Positions 16,914 to 25,138 of a stretch of DNA of 64,000 nt are shown one piece after another. Below the pieces are notes generated by a model, which saw only the letters and a program-made list of their open reading frames with translations, was not told where the DNA came from and did no database searches. Origin of the DNA: JANXUC01 sp043782485 (GTDB lineage: Bacteria > Acidobacteriota > Terriglobia > Terriglobales > Acidobacteriaceae); the NCBI GenBank assembly GCA_043782485.1, contig JAYWAL010000064.1:1-64000 (forward strand). The letters are read 5' to 3'. Position 1 is the stretch's first letter; each line of letters starts with the position of its first letter. The position numbers and the translations under genes are program-made.

Positions 16914-17644
16914 ACGCGGCGCTGTTGAGCGCGGAGGAGTTGCGGGCGCGGCTGCTTGCGATTGGCCCAGAACGCTATCATCACCGGCATCCCTTTCATC
17001 TGCGGATGCATGAGGGCCAGCTTACGCGTGGGCAGTTACAGGCTTGGGCGCTGAACCGCTACTACTACCAGAGCCGGATTCCCATCAAGGACGCGATTAT
17101 TCTTTCGCGCAGCGAAGACCAGGAGTTCCGCAAGGCTTGGCGGAAACGGATTGTGGACCACGATGGCGACGCCACCAGCGCGGGCGGTATTCAGCGGTGG
17201 ATTGAGCTGGCCGAGGCATCAGGCCTGGAAGCTACGCAAGTGGAGCGGGGCGAGGGGATATTGCCGGCTACGCGCTTCGCGGTGAACGAATATTTGAGCA
17301 TCGTTCGCGACCGGACATTTCTGGAGGCGGTGGCGTCGTCGCTGACCGAGCTGTTTTCCAAAGACCTGATCAGCCTGCGCATGGACCGCATGCGGCAGCA
17401 CTATCCGTGGCTGGCGGGCGGGCTGGATTATTTTGAGGCGCGGCTGACGCAAGCGCCGGAAGATGCAGCGTTCGCCATGCAATATGTGCAGCAACATGCC
17501 GTAACGCGGGCGCAGCAGGAACTTGTCATTCAGGCGCTACGGGCGAAGTGCGACATTCTTTGGGCGCAGCTGGATGCTTTGTACTTTGCTTATGTGCAAC
17601 CGGGATGGCCGCCTCCGGGCGCATTTCAGATTGAGGGAGCTTAG
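16895..17644 (+). CDS. pqqC: Pyrroloquinoline-quinone synthase PqqC
   Basis: 249 residues, all-helical TENA/PqqC fold. Recognisable parts are RYHHRHPFHLRMHEGQL, WALNRYYYQSRIPIKDAIIL and IVDHDGD. It carries out the final cofactor-free eight-electron oxidation and ring closure to PQQ, releasing hydrogen peroxide. The start overlaps pqqB. Length is normal for the family. Confidence 0.92.
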   Translation: MAVHAVDAALLSAEELRARLLAIGPERYHHRHPFHLRMHEGQLTRGQLQAWALNRYYYQSRIPIKDAIILSRSEDQEFRKAWRKRIVDHDGDATSAGGIQRWIELAEASGLEATQVERGEGILPATRFAVNEYLSIVRDRTFLEAVASSLTELFSKDLISLRMDRMRQHYPWLAGGLDYFEARLTQAPEDAAFAMQYVQQHAVTRAQQELVIQALRAKCDILWAQLDALYFAYVQPGWPPPGAFQIEGA

Positions 17645-17646
17645 CG

Positions 17647-17949
17647 ATGGCTCGACCGGTAGATGCGAGCGTGCCCCAGTTAGCTGTGGGCTGCAAGTGG
17701 GCGCCGCTGGAGAACCCTGAGGCGGAGTTTGATCCGACAGTGGAGGCGACTGTTCTGTTTCCTGAAGGAGCGATTCGTGTGCAGGGCACTGGACGGGCGA
17801 TTTTGGAGCTCTGCGATGGCCAGAGGACCTTGGTTGAGATTGTGGAGGAGCTAAAAAAGCAATACATTCTGGTGAGTCCCACGCGCATTCGGGAAGAGGC
17901 GGAGTTGTATTTGGAGAAATTGCTAGAGAAGAGAATTGTGGATTATTAG
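17647..17949 (+). CDS. pqqD: PQQ peptide chaperone PqqD
   Basis: 100 residues, starting 2 bases after the pqqC stop. The family core is visible: LLFPEGAIRVQGTGRAILEL-like text (here VLFPEGAIRVQGTGRAILEL) followed by CDGQRTLVEIVEEL and a C-terminal helix LYLEKLLEKRIVDY. PqqD is a RiPP recognition element that binds the PqqA precursor and presents it to PqqE. Its presence implies a precursor peptide somewhere in the genome even though none is seen here. Confidence 0.88.
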   Translation: MARPVDASVPQLAVGCKWAPLENPEAEFDPTVEATVLFPEGAIRVQGTGRAILELCDGQRTLVEIVEELKKQYILVSPTRIREEAELYLEKLLEKRIVDY

Positions 17950-17959
17950 TTTTACTTTA

Positions 17960-18070
17960 TTAAGGCTTGTCATTCCGAATTAAGGCTTGTCATTCCGACC
18001 GAAGGGAGGAATCTGCTGTTGCTTGAAAAGTGAAGCGCGGATTCCTCCCTTCGGTCGGAACGACAAGCTT
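17960..18070. repeat. Dispersed palindromic element between pqqD and pqqE, copy 2
   Basis: A nearly perfect 31-bp inverted repeat. The left arm at 17982-18012 contains CCGACCGAAGGGAGGAATC; the right arm at 18040-18070 contains GATTCCTCCCTTCGGTCGG. The loop is about 27 bases. The outer TTAAGGCTTGTCATTCCGA is also duplicated in tandem at 17960-17978 and 17980-17998. The arms match those at 31666-31740. The element supplies 28 codons of an open frame ahead of pqqE but is unlikely to be translated as part of it. Confidence 0.8.
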
Positions 18071-18097
18071 GTGTGGATCGCATTGCAGAAGAAGCCT

Positions 18098-19234
18098 ATG
18101 CCAGGCCCCCTCGCCCTCATCGCCGAAGTCACATACCGCTGCCCGCTGCATTGCGTGTATTGCTCGAACCCGTTGCAGATGACGACGGCGAAGACCGAAC
18201 TGCCGACTGAGGATTGGGTTCGCGTGTTCCGGCAAGCGGCCAAACTCGGGGTGCTGCATCTGCATTTGACCGGGGGAGAACCTCTGGCGCGGCCAGACTT
18301 GGCGCAATTGGTGGCCGCGGCTCATGGCGCCGGGCTCTACCTCAACCTCATCACTTCGGGCTTGGGCATGACGGAAGTTCGCCTGGAAGAACTGGTGGGT
18401 GCCGGGCTGGACCACATTCAACTCAGTTTCCAGGACGCACGCGAAGACAGCGCCGACTGGATCGCTGGCACCAAGGCGCACGCGCGCAAAGTGGAACTAT
18501 CGAAAATCATTAAACGCCAGCGCGTCGCGTTCACGGCGAATCTGGTGGTGCATCGACAGAATCTTGACCACCTGGATGAGACAATCCGCTTCCTGGAGAC
18601 GTTGCAGCCGGACCGCATGGAGATCGCGCACGTGCAGTATTACGGCTGGGCGTTGCAGAACCGCGCCACCCTGATGCCCACACGCGAGCAGGTGGACAAA
18701 GCCTTGGTGGTGGTGGCCGAGGCGCAAAAGCGGAACACGGGCAAGATTCGCATCGATTCGGTGGTGCCGGATTACTACGCGCGCTACCCAAAAGCCTGTA
18801 TGGGCGGCTGGGGACGGCAGCTTGTGCTGATCGATCCGTCAGGCCGCGCACTTCCCTGCCACGCGGCGGGAGTGATTCCGGGGCTGATTTTCGACAACGT
18901 GAAAGATCATTCGCTGGAATGGATTTGGAAAGAGTCTCCCGCCTTCCAGAAATTCCGAGGCGAACACTGGATGCCAGAACCCTGCCGCAGTTGCGACCGC
19001 CGCAAGGAAGATTTCGGTGGGTGCAGGTGCCAGGCCATGCAATTGCTGGGAAATGCCGCGGCGACCGATCCGGCGTGTCATCTTTCGCCGGATCATGCGG
19101 TGATGGACCAGGCGCTGTTGGCGGTACAGGCAAGTCCTTCTGTTGCTCAACCCACGAAGGCAGATTCCTTCCGAGGCTTCGAGCAAGCGGCACAAGACTG
19201 GTGGAGCTATCGCGTGAATCCAAGCGATAAATAA
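18098..19234 (+). CDS. pqqE: PqqA peptide cyclase PqqE (radical SAM)
   Basis: 378 residues from the ATG at 18098; GTG at 18071 or ATG at 17987 would add residues encoded by the palindromic repeat. The radical-SAM cluster motif is CPLHCVYC, with cysteines at 15, 19 and 22. The C-terminal SPASM region holds PCHAAG, then PEPCRSCDRRKEDFGGCRCQ for auxiliary clusters. PqqE makes the Glu-Tyr carbon-carbon cross-link in PqqA, the first step of PQQ synthesis. Separation from pqqD by the repeat may affect its expression. The family call is very secure; the exact start is not. Confidence 0.9.
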   Translation: MPGPLALIAEVTYRCPLHCVYCSNPLQMTTAKTELPTEDWVRVFRQAAKLGVLHLHLTGGEPLARPDLAQLVAAAHGAGLYLNLITSGLGMTEVRLEELVGAGLDHIQLSFQDAREDSADWIAGTKAHARKVELSKIIKRQRVAFTANLVVHRQNLDHLDETIRFLETLQPDRMEIAHVQYYGWALQNRATLMPTREQVDKALVVVAEAQKRNTGKIRIDSVVPDYYARYPKACMGGWGRQLVLIDPSGRALPCHAAGVIPGLIFDNVKDHSLEWIWKESPAFQKFRGEHWMPEPCRSCDRRKEDFGGCRCQAMQLLGNAAATDPACHLSPDHAVMDQALLAVQASPSVAQPTKADSFRGFEQAAQDWWSYRVNPSDK

Positions 19235-19282
19235 GACCTTCGGAACCTTTGTGAGTAGCCCAGATAGCGATATGATTTTGCT

Positions 19283-19498
19283 ATGAGCGACGCTGGCGAG
19301 CAGCCGATCAGCGCTGGAGAACCGCAAGGCGGGACAACGGGAGGTCTTCCTTCCGACTCGCACGAGCGCCTAGTGGCGGCTGGTCTTGTGCGCCCTGGAC
19401 CGACACCGCGACCTATTGCCGAGCTGAAGCTGAAGCCGCTCGGAATCGATTCTTCACGGGCTGTCCGCGCCATCTTGCAGGACCGGGAAGAAAGCTAG
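19283..19498 (+). CDS. Antitoxin-like protein, probable VapB/Phd C-terminal type
   Basis: 71 residues. The C-terminal half, RLVAAGLVRPGPTPRPI then ALKLKP-like text (ELKLKPLGIDSSRAVRAIL) and DREES, matches the toxin-binding tails of antitoxins paired with VapC. The usual N-terminal DNA-binding half (about 40 residues of AbrB or Phd type) is absent; a Gly/Glu-rich stretch takes its place. The stop overlaps a GTG that begins a VapC-like N-terminus. It is probably a truncated or decayed antitoxin. Confidence 0.5.
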   Translation: MSDAGEQPISAGEPQGGTTGGLPSDSHERLVAAGLVRPGPTPRPIAELKLKPLGIDSSRAVRAILQDREES

Positions 19499-19644
19499 TG
19501 TCCTTGCAGTATCTGGAATGGTCCGTCCTGCTTGCCATGGCGCTTGGCGGTCAGGTTTCCTGCAAGGAGGCCGTGCGGGGAGGAAGCTGGCGAGAGTTGC
19601 CGCGTGATTCGCAGACCAAGAGTCTGAGGGTGGGAGGCCGCTGA
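19498..19644 (+). pseudogene. VapC-like PIN toxin remnant
   Basis: A GTG overlaps the preceding TAG by one base (TAGTG), the usual coupling in vapBC loci. The first residues read LQYLEWSVLLAMALGG, close to the PIN-domain opening YLDTSVLLA. The metal-binding Asp is replaced by Glu and the next Thr by Trp. The frame stops after 48 codons, whereas PIN toxins need about 130. This is a short, degenerate match, so the assignment rests mainly on context. Confidence 0.4.
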
Positions 19645-19665
19645 AAACTTGGCGTGCGTCGCAGC

Positions 19666-20523
19666 TTAGTAAAACATCATCGTCACAAAATAAGCCCCAT
19701 TCGGGTTCTTCTCCGTGCGCGCATAGCAGGCTCCGACGGAGAAGTCCTTCATCTGACCGTTGCTGATGACGTTGCCCGCGCTGACGGGTAGCAACTGGGG
19801 TTCCGAGTTCGAATAGCTCAGGACGTAGCGGGCGTTGGGAGCCGCCATGCCGCGCTGGGGAAGCTCAGCGGAGCAGGCTTCCGGGGCGCGCGTGCTTTTC
19901 ACGCGGTTCAGTCTGGGCAGCCGCGTCTGCGTGCGCAGGCTTGCCACTTTTTCCGCGATCAGGTCTTCCGCCTGGCCAGCCTCGTACTTTGGCAACTGGC
20001 GGGCGAAATCCTGGACAACATACATTTGGCAGCGCGTCCACACCACGGCAATTCCCACCGCATTGAAATTGGGATCGAGCAGATTGCGACGATGCTCGTC
20101 GGAAGCCATCAATGACTGGTGCGCGTGCTGGGCGGAATAGTCCAGCGCGATGTTCTCACCCGCGCGGCTGAAGTGCACGCCGCTCTGTCCCAGGCGAGTC
20201 GATAAGTCGCTCTCTCCGGAAAACTGGTGGGAAAGCTCACCGCGCTGCAACATTTCCAAGCCATGAGCCTGGGCGGCGGCGTTTAGCGCGGAATCCAAAA
20301 CCAGGGGCGCCAACCCAGCCTGCGTTCGGGCTTGATTCATCAAACTCAGAATGGAGCGGGCAGCCTGGGCGTCGGAAGCTGTCTCCGGCTCGTAAACCGC
20401 GCGACCGGGCTGAACCCCCTGTACTGACGCGGCAGACAGCTCGTCGACCCGTTCACAGGCCAGCGCCGAAGCGCCGCTCAACAGCAAAATCCCGATGCAA
20501 CCAATCGTAAAGAGAACTCGCAT
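19666..20523 (-). CDS. Secreted CAP-domain (SCP/PR1-like) protein
   Basis: 285 residues from the ATG at 20523, placing a signal peptide (LFTIGCIGILLLSGASALA) at the N-terminus; a start 14 codons earlier would bury it. The CAP domain (about 65-185) shows MNQARTQAGLAPLVLDSALN, QAHGLEMLQRGELSH, GENIALDYS and HRRNLLDPNFNAVGIAVV, with the conserved His and Glu residues. A C-terminal region of about 90 residues has no known domain. CAP proteins are extracytoplasmic; the bacterial role is unclear. A cell-surface or periplasmic location is inferred. Confidence 0.8.
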   Translation of the reverse strand: MRVLFTIGCIGILLLSGASALACERVDELSAASVQGVQPGRAVYEPETASDAQAARSILSLMNQARTQAGLAPLVLDSALNAAAQAHGLEMLQRGELSHQFSGESDLSTRLGQSGVHFSRAGENIALDYSAQHAHQSLMASDEHRRNLLDPNFNAVGIAVVWTRCQMYVVQDFARQLPKYEAGQAEDLIAEKVASLRTQTRLPRLNRVKSTRAPEACSAELPQRGMAAPNARYVLSYSNSEPQLLPVSAGNVISNGQMKDFSVGACYARTEKNPNGAYFVTMMFY

Positions 20524-20789
20524 TTTGCAACGCCTCTCGTTCTCTACGGCACAGCCTGGGGCCAAACAAGTTCTGTTAGTACATGCAGCATATTCCGGGT
20601 TACCCCGTTCATCACGTTACGGGGGACACCACACCGGTGGTTACTTTTATCCTGTTGAAATGACTGGAGTTAGCGGAATCGGGGAAGTCTACACGAGAGC
20701 GGGCGCAGCGCCAAGCATAAAATTGGCCATCGCAATGCGTGACGGCGGAGCGCGCCGCCGGGCTGTTAGAATCAGAGCGAAATCCTCCT

Positions 20790-22184
20790 ATGAATGTCTT
20801 TTTGCCGCTGCTAATCGGATGTCTGCTGGGATTCCTGATCGCGTTTCTCGCCTATCGCTCCCGTTCCCAGGTGGTGGAGAGCCAGAAGCTAGGCATAGAG
20901 AGGGATTTGGCGGAATCTCGCGACGAGATCAAGGCTCTGCGGGAGGACAAAACGCAGTTGCAGGCGCGGGCGGCATCGCTGGAAACGGCGCTGAAGGAGC
21001 GCAGCGCGGCACAGGAAGAAAAGCTGGCCGTCGTGGCTCAGGCTAAGCAGGAATTTCGCGAGGCTTTTGGCGCGCTCGCCGCCGACGCCCTGCGGAACAA
21101 CAATTCATCGTTTCTGGAGCAGGCTAAATCGGCGCTGGGCAAGTTGCAGTCCGACGCGCAAGGCGATCTCGATTTGCGCAAACAAGCGGTCGAAAATCTG
21201 GTCGCGCCCATTCACGAAAAACTGGGCAAATTTGATGAGCATGTGCGGCAGATAGAAGAGGCCCGTAACACCGCTTACGGCGAGTTGAAAAACCAAGTCG
21301 CGTCGTTGATCGGAACCCAGGAAAACCTACGAACTGAAACCGGCAATCTGGTGAAGGCGCTGCGGGCTCCGGCTGTGCGCGGACGGTGGGGAGAAATTCA
21401 GTTGCGGCGGGTCGTAGAGATGGCGGGCATGCTCGCTCACTGCGACTTCGTCGAGCAACCCACCGTCACCAATGACGACAAGCGTCTGCGTCCCGATCTC
21501 ATCGTTCGGCTTCCGGGCGGAAAGAACATCGTGGTCGATGTCAAAACGCCCATGCAGGCGTATTTCAATGCCATCGAGAGCACCTCGGACGAGGTACGCC
21601 GCACGAACCTGGAACTGCATGCGCGGCAAGTGCGCAACCATATCGACCAACTTAGTTCGAAGGCCTATTGGGGACAGCTGGAAGACTCGCCGGAATTCGT
21701 GGTGATGTTTCTACCTGGCGAGTCCTTCTTCAGCGCCGCTCTGGAGCACGATCCCGGCCTCATTGAAGATGGCGTGAATAAACAGGTGATCGTAGCCTCG
21801 CCCACCACGCTCATTGCGCTTCTCAAAGCCGTTTCCTACGGATGGGATCAGGAAAAAGTCGCGCGCAACGCCCAGCAGATCAGCGCGCTTGGCAAAGAGC
21901 TACATGACCGGCTGCGGACGTTGGCCAACCACTTTGAGGATGTGCGCAAGGGCCTGGACCGCGCCGTTGAAGCCTACAACAAGGCCGTGGGGTCGCTGGA
22001 GGGACGCGTCATGGTGAGCGCCCGCAAGTTCAGCGAACTCGGCGCCCCGGTGGTGGACAACATCGCCGAACTGGAGCCGATCGATACCACGGCACGGACG
22101 TTGCAATTGGACTGGGGAGATGACCCGGACAAAGGTCCGGCCGAAGACAGCGCTCTCGCCGCCAAACGATCCAGCGGGCAATAG
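20790..22184 (+). CDS. rmuC: DNA recombination protein RmuC
   Basis: 464 residues from the ATG at 20790. One N-terminal membrane helix (VFLPLLIGCLLGFLIAFLAY) is followed by a coiled coil to about residue 130. The RmuC nuclease-like domain includes RAPAVRGRWGEIQLRRVVE, then RLPGGKNIVVDVKTP and FLPGESFFSAALE. RmuC limits inversions at short inverted repeats in E. coli and has a predicted PD-(D/E)XK-like fold. Length is standard. Confidence 0.9.
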   Translation: MNVFLPLLIGCLLGFLIAFLAYRSRSQVVESQKLGIERDLAESRDEIKALREDKTQLQARAASLETALKERSAAQEEKLAVVAQAKQEFREAFGALAADALRNNNSSFLEQAKSALGKLQSDAQGDLDLRKQAVENLVAPIHEKLGKFDEHVRQIEEARNTAYGELKNQVASLIGTQENLRTETGNLVKALRAPAVRGRWGEIQLRRVVEMAGMLAHCDFVEQPTVTNDDKRLRPDLIVRLPGGKNIVVDVKTPMQAYFNAIESTSDEVRRTNLELHARQVRNHIDQLSSKAYWGQLEDSPEFVVMFLPGESFFSAALEHDPGLIEDGVNKQVIVASPTTLIALLKAVSYGWDQEKVARNAQQISALGKELHDRLRTLANHFEDVRKGLDRAVEAYNKAVGSLEGRVMVSARKFSELGAPVVDNIAELEPIDTTARTLQLDWGDDPDKGPAEDSALAAKRSSGQ

Positions 22185-22193
22185 TGGATTGGG

Positions 22194-22576
22194 TTACTCC
22201 AAATCAATCGTGACATCTGCAAACTTCTTGAAATCGTGATCGAATGTGGCCACGTGCAGGCCTAGCTTGGCTGCTGTTGCCGCGATCATGCAATCGACGA
22301 AGTGCAAACGACTGCGGTTGTACCTCTCCAATGCATCGCGGTGCGTCCTTAGATCGTCCAATTCCATCCCTGGGCTGCTCACCAAGCTGCCCAGCGCTGC
22401 CGCGATGTCACTCCGCGAGTGCTTGTAGAACGACTACGCACTCCGCGAACACCGAAGGTAGCACCACTAGCGCGATCTCACCGCGATCGCACGCGGTAAA
22501 GAGCTTCCCCGCTGCCTTCGCATGGCCTTCGTGGTCCTGAACGAGGTACCGAACAATCAGGTTCGTACCGATCAGC
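22194..22576 (-). pseudogene. PIN-domain (VapC-type) toxin, frameshifted and lacking its first catalytic Asp
   Basis: Two minus-strand frames join into one PIN toxin. The first part reads LIGTNLIVRYLVQDHEGHA to FAECVVVLQ. After a frameshift near 22415-22425 the rest reads HSRSDIAAALGSLV, HFVDCMIAATAAKLG and ATFDHDFKKF. Canonical toxins begin IGLDTN; here Leu-Asp is missing, so the first metal ligand is gone. It lies directly downstream of the AbrB-type antitoxin remnant. Both the frameshift and the active-site loss indicate an inactive toxin. Confidence 0.75.
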
Positions 22577-22585
22577 CCCGCTGAT

Positions 22586-22847
22586 TCATTTGGCGCGTTC
22601 GCGGCTGGTCCGTTCCAGGGTTCGCACTGTCGCGGCGACTCTGCGAATCTGCTCAAAAGGAAAGATCCTTTCCGCGACTACTGGCTAGCGTCCCCTTCAG
22701 AGCCTTCGTGCCGGAATGAATCCGAAAGAGCACATGGTCACCTTTGACTTCGCATTGCAGCCGGCCTCCCGGCCGAATGCGCAACGCTTCCCGGACTTCG
22801 GCCGGAATCGTGGTCTGGCCCTTACTGGTCACCGTGGAATGCGACAT
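22586..22847 (-). pseudogene. AbrB/MazE-type antitoxin with one-base insertion
   Basis: The N-terminus (VTSKGQTTIPAEVREALRI) is a textbook SpoVT-AbrB swapped-hairpin DNA-binding domain, followed by GDHVLFRIHSGTKALKGTL. The frame stops at 22653-22655 right after DLSF. Removing one base from the A run at 22655-22658 (T run on the coding strand) restores SFEQIRRVAATVRTLERTS and a stop at 22586-22588, giving 86 residues. The restored stop forms ATGA, a typical antitoxin-toxin junction. The DNA-binding half is still translatable and could be functional by itself. Confidence 0.75.
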
Positions 22848-22911
22848 AAAATATCCTTACTTCTAGGGTTCGCATTACGATTGAACGTGACAAGGCAGCA
22901 GCTCCGCCCTC

Positions 22912-23769
22912 CTACAGCCCCGCTTCAATCCGCGAGCGAGGATCGAGCAAATCCCGCAGTGCGTCGCCCAGGAAGTTGAACGCCAGCACCGCCAGCATCA
23001 CAGCGGCCGCCGGAAATAGAACCAGGTGCGGCGTGTCGAGCAGATGCACACGCCCATCGTTCAGCATCGAGCCCCAGCTCGCCGTCGGCGGAGCCACGCC
23101 TAGGCCGAGAAAACTCATCGTTCCCTCAGCAAGAATCGCGCCGGCAATGCCAATCGCGCTCTGCACGATGATGGGCTGCATGATGTTTGGCAAAATATGT
23201 CGGAGAATAATCCGCAGATCATTCGCGCCCAGCGCCCGCGCCGCCTCCACAAATTCCCTCTCACGCACGGCCAGCACCTGCGCCCGCACCAGTCGTGCAT
23301 AGCCAATCCATCCGCCCAACGAAAGCGCCAGAATCAGATTGAACAGACCCGGCCCGCGAAACGCCACGAAGGCTATGGCTAACAGAATTCCAGGGAACGA
23401 CAGAAACGCGTTCATCACAATGATGTTGACGAAGCGATCAAACAGTCCGCCGTAGTAGCCGGAAACCGAACCCACCACCAGGCCAACGAACAGCGAAAGC
23501 GTGACCACGCTCCCGCCCACTAGCAGCGAAATTCTCGCCCCGTAAATGATGCGCGAAAGAATATCCCGCCCCAGTTCGTCCGTTCCGAACCAGTGTGTTC
23601 CAGACGGAGAAGCTAGGCGCCCGGGCAAATCGATATGCGCGGGATCCTGCGGGGCCAGCCAGGGGGCGAACAGGGCGCAGCAGACCAATACCACGACCAG
23701 CACCGCTCCCACGGCGGCCAGGGGATGGTGCTGCGCCAGACGCGGGAGCGAAATCGCCGAGGAAGCCAT
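22912..23769 (-). CDS. Peptide-type ABC transporter permease (DppC/OppC family)
   Basis: 285 residues. An N-terminal helix is followed by the family phrase HWFGTDELGRDILSRIIYGA and five further helices. The EAA loop is EFVEAARALGANDLRIILRH-like. It pairs with the DppB-like permease at 24220-25137 to form an inner-membrane channel for peptides, nickel or similar solutes. No ATPase or solute-binding gene is in the neighbourhood. Substrate cannot be assigned. Confidence 0.85.
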   Translation of the reverse strand: MASSAISLPRLAQHHPLAAVGAVLVVVLVCCALFAPWLAPQDPAHIDLPGRLASPSGTHWFGTDELGRDILSRIIYGARISLLVGGSVVTLSLFVGLVVGSVSGYYGGLFDRFVNIIVMNAFLSFPGILLAIAFVAFRGPGLFNLILALSLGGWIGYARLVRAQVLAVREREFVEAARALGANDLRIILRHILPNIMQPIIVQSAIGIAGAILAEGTMSFLGLGVAPPTASWGSMLNDGRVHLLDTPHLVLFPAAAVMLAVLAFNFLGDALRDLLDPRSRIEAGL

Positions 23770-23781
23770 CAGGTCCGGGAA

Positions 23782-24162
23782 CTACTTCCCCGAACCGAGT
23801 ATCCCGGAAAACGCGGCTTTATTCGCCCAGAACGACACGCCCCACAGCAGCACGATGATGATCGCCATGGGCAATCCCGAAGGCTCCATGAACGCGTGAA
23901 ACAGGAAGATGTTCACGATCACCGGTCCCAATAACGTGAGCGCCAGCGGCACTCGGCGGTTGACTAAGAGCAGCGCACCGCCGGTTACTTCCAGGGCTTT
24001 CACCACCAGGAAATAGTGGGTGGACAGAAGAGCGCCCATGAAGGCGCCAGCCGGACCCCCCGGTAAAGGCGGCATGGGCAGGAAATTGAAAAATCCATTC
24101 AAGCCAAACACCAGAAACACCAGTCCCAGCAAAATACGCGCGATCAAGTTGACGATCTTCAT
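23782..24162 (-). CDS. DoxX-like small membrane protein
   Basis: 126 residues with four hydrophobic helices. The first, LIARILLGLVFLVFGLNGF, is the usual DoxX/DoxX-like opening, and the third contains KALEVTGGALLLVNR. Family members are linked to quinol or thiosulfate oxidation in archaea and to stress or redox complexes in some bacteria, but most are uncharacterised. It sits between two halves of a permease pair, 12 bases from dppC and 57 from dppB, so it is probably cotranscribed. Confidence 0.65.
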   Translation of the reverse strand: MKIVNLIARILLGLVFLVFGLNGFFNFLPMPPLPGGPAGAFMGALLSTHYFLVVKALEVTGGALLLVNRRVPLALTLLGPVIVNIFLFHAFMEPSGLPMAIIIVLLWGVSFWANKAAFSGILGSGK

Positions 24163-24219
24163 GCTTCTCCTAGAGTGGCAGCGGAAGTGACAGCAAATGG
24201 ACGCGGGAATTATAAACCT

Positions 24220-25137
24220 CTATTGCCGGATGCGTGGGTTGACGGCTGAATACACCAAATCCGTCAAAAAATTCACGGCCACGTAGGTCGCGCTAATCGC
24301 GAGAATGCAGCCCTGAACCAGATAGTAGTCGCGGTTTGAAATCGCCTGAATCGTCAGGCGTCCCAGGCCGGGCCAGGAAAAAATTGTCTCTGTAACGATC
24401 GCTCCGGCCAGCAGAGCGCCGAACTGCAAGCCCAGCACGGTAATCACGGGGATCAAGGCATTCCGCAACGCGTGGCGGTAGACCACCACGTTTTCCGAGA
24501 GGCCCTTGGCGCGCGCGGTGCGCACGTAGTCCTGGCTGAGTTCTTCCAGCATGGAAGTCCGAATCATGCGCGTGAGAATCGCCGCAAGCGCGCCGCCCAT
24601 GGTGATCGCCGGCAGCACGAGATGCGCTGGCGTTCCAGCAGCGGAAACTGGCAGCCATCCCAGCCAGATGGAAAAGATAAGAATCAGAATCGGACCCAGC
24701 GCAAAACCCGGAAACGAAAGCCCAAACAGGCTCACCACGCTGAGCAGCCGGTCATCCCAGCGGTTGCGCCGCTGCGCCGAGCGCACACCGGCGGGCAGCG
24801 CCAGCAGGATCGCCACCAGCAGTGCCGCCAGTGTTAGCTCCAGGGTGTAGGGATAGCGCTGCGCCACCAGCGACCCCACGCTTTGCCCATAGCGAATCGA
24901 CTTGCCAAAATCTCCGTGCAGTACGCGATTCCAATAATGCAAATACTGACGCCCCAGCGGGACATCCAGCCCGTAAGCATGGCGCGCCGCCGCCAGGTCC
25001 GCCCCGGCCGCGCCCTCGCCGAGCATCTGCTGAATTGGATCGCCGGGCACAATATGAATCAGCAGAAAAACGGCCGACACGACGATCCAAACCACCGGGA
25101 TCATGTAAAGCAGGCGTTGTGTGACATAGCGAAGCAT
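24220..25137 (-). CDS. Peptide-type ABC transporter permease (DppB/OppB family)
   Basis: 305 residues. The N-terminus MLRYVTQRLLYMIPVVWIV and the following FLLIHIVPGDPI are classic for DppB. The EAA loop reads YVRTARAKGLSENVVVYRHA, and FSWPGLGRLTIQAI follows. Six transmembrane helices. It would heterodimerise with the permease at 22912-23769. It starts one base from the stop of the upstream CorC-like gene, so the whole block (CorC, DppB, DoxX, DppC) is likely one transcript. Confidence 0.85.
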   Translation of the reverse strand: MLRYVTQRLLYMIPVVWIVVSAVFLLIHIVPGDPIQQMLGEGAAGADLAAARHAYGLDVPLGRQYLHYWNRVLHGDFGKSIRYGQSVGSLVAQRYPYTLELTLAALLVAILLALPAGVRSAQRRNRWDDRLLSVVSLFGLSFPGFALGPILILIFSIWLGWLPVSAAGTPAHLVLPAITMGGALAAILTRMIRTSMLEELSQDYVRTARAKGLSENVVVYRHALRNALIPVITVLGLQFGALLAGAIVTETIFSWPGLGRLTIQAISNRDYYLVQGCILAISATYVAVNFLTDLVYSAVNPRIRQ

Positions 25138-25138
25138 G

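Noticed and set aside
17987..18097. An N-terminal extension of PqqE
   Set aside because: The extra residues are encoded by the palindromic repeat; the radical-SAM domain begins normally after the ATG at 18098.
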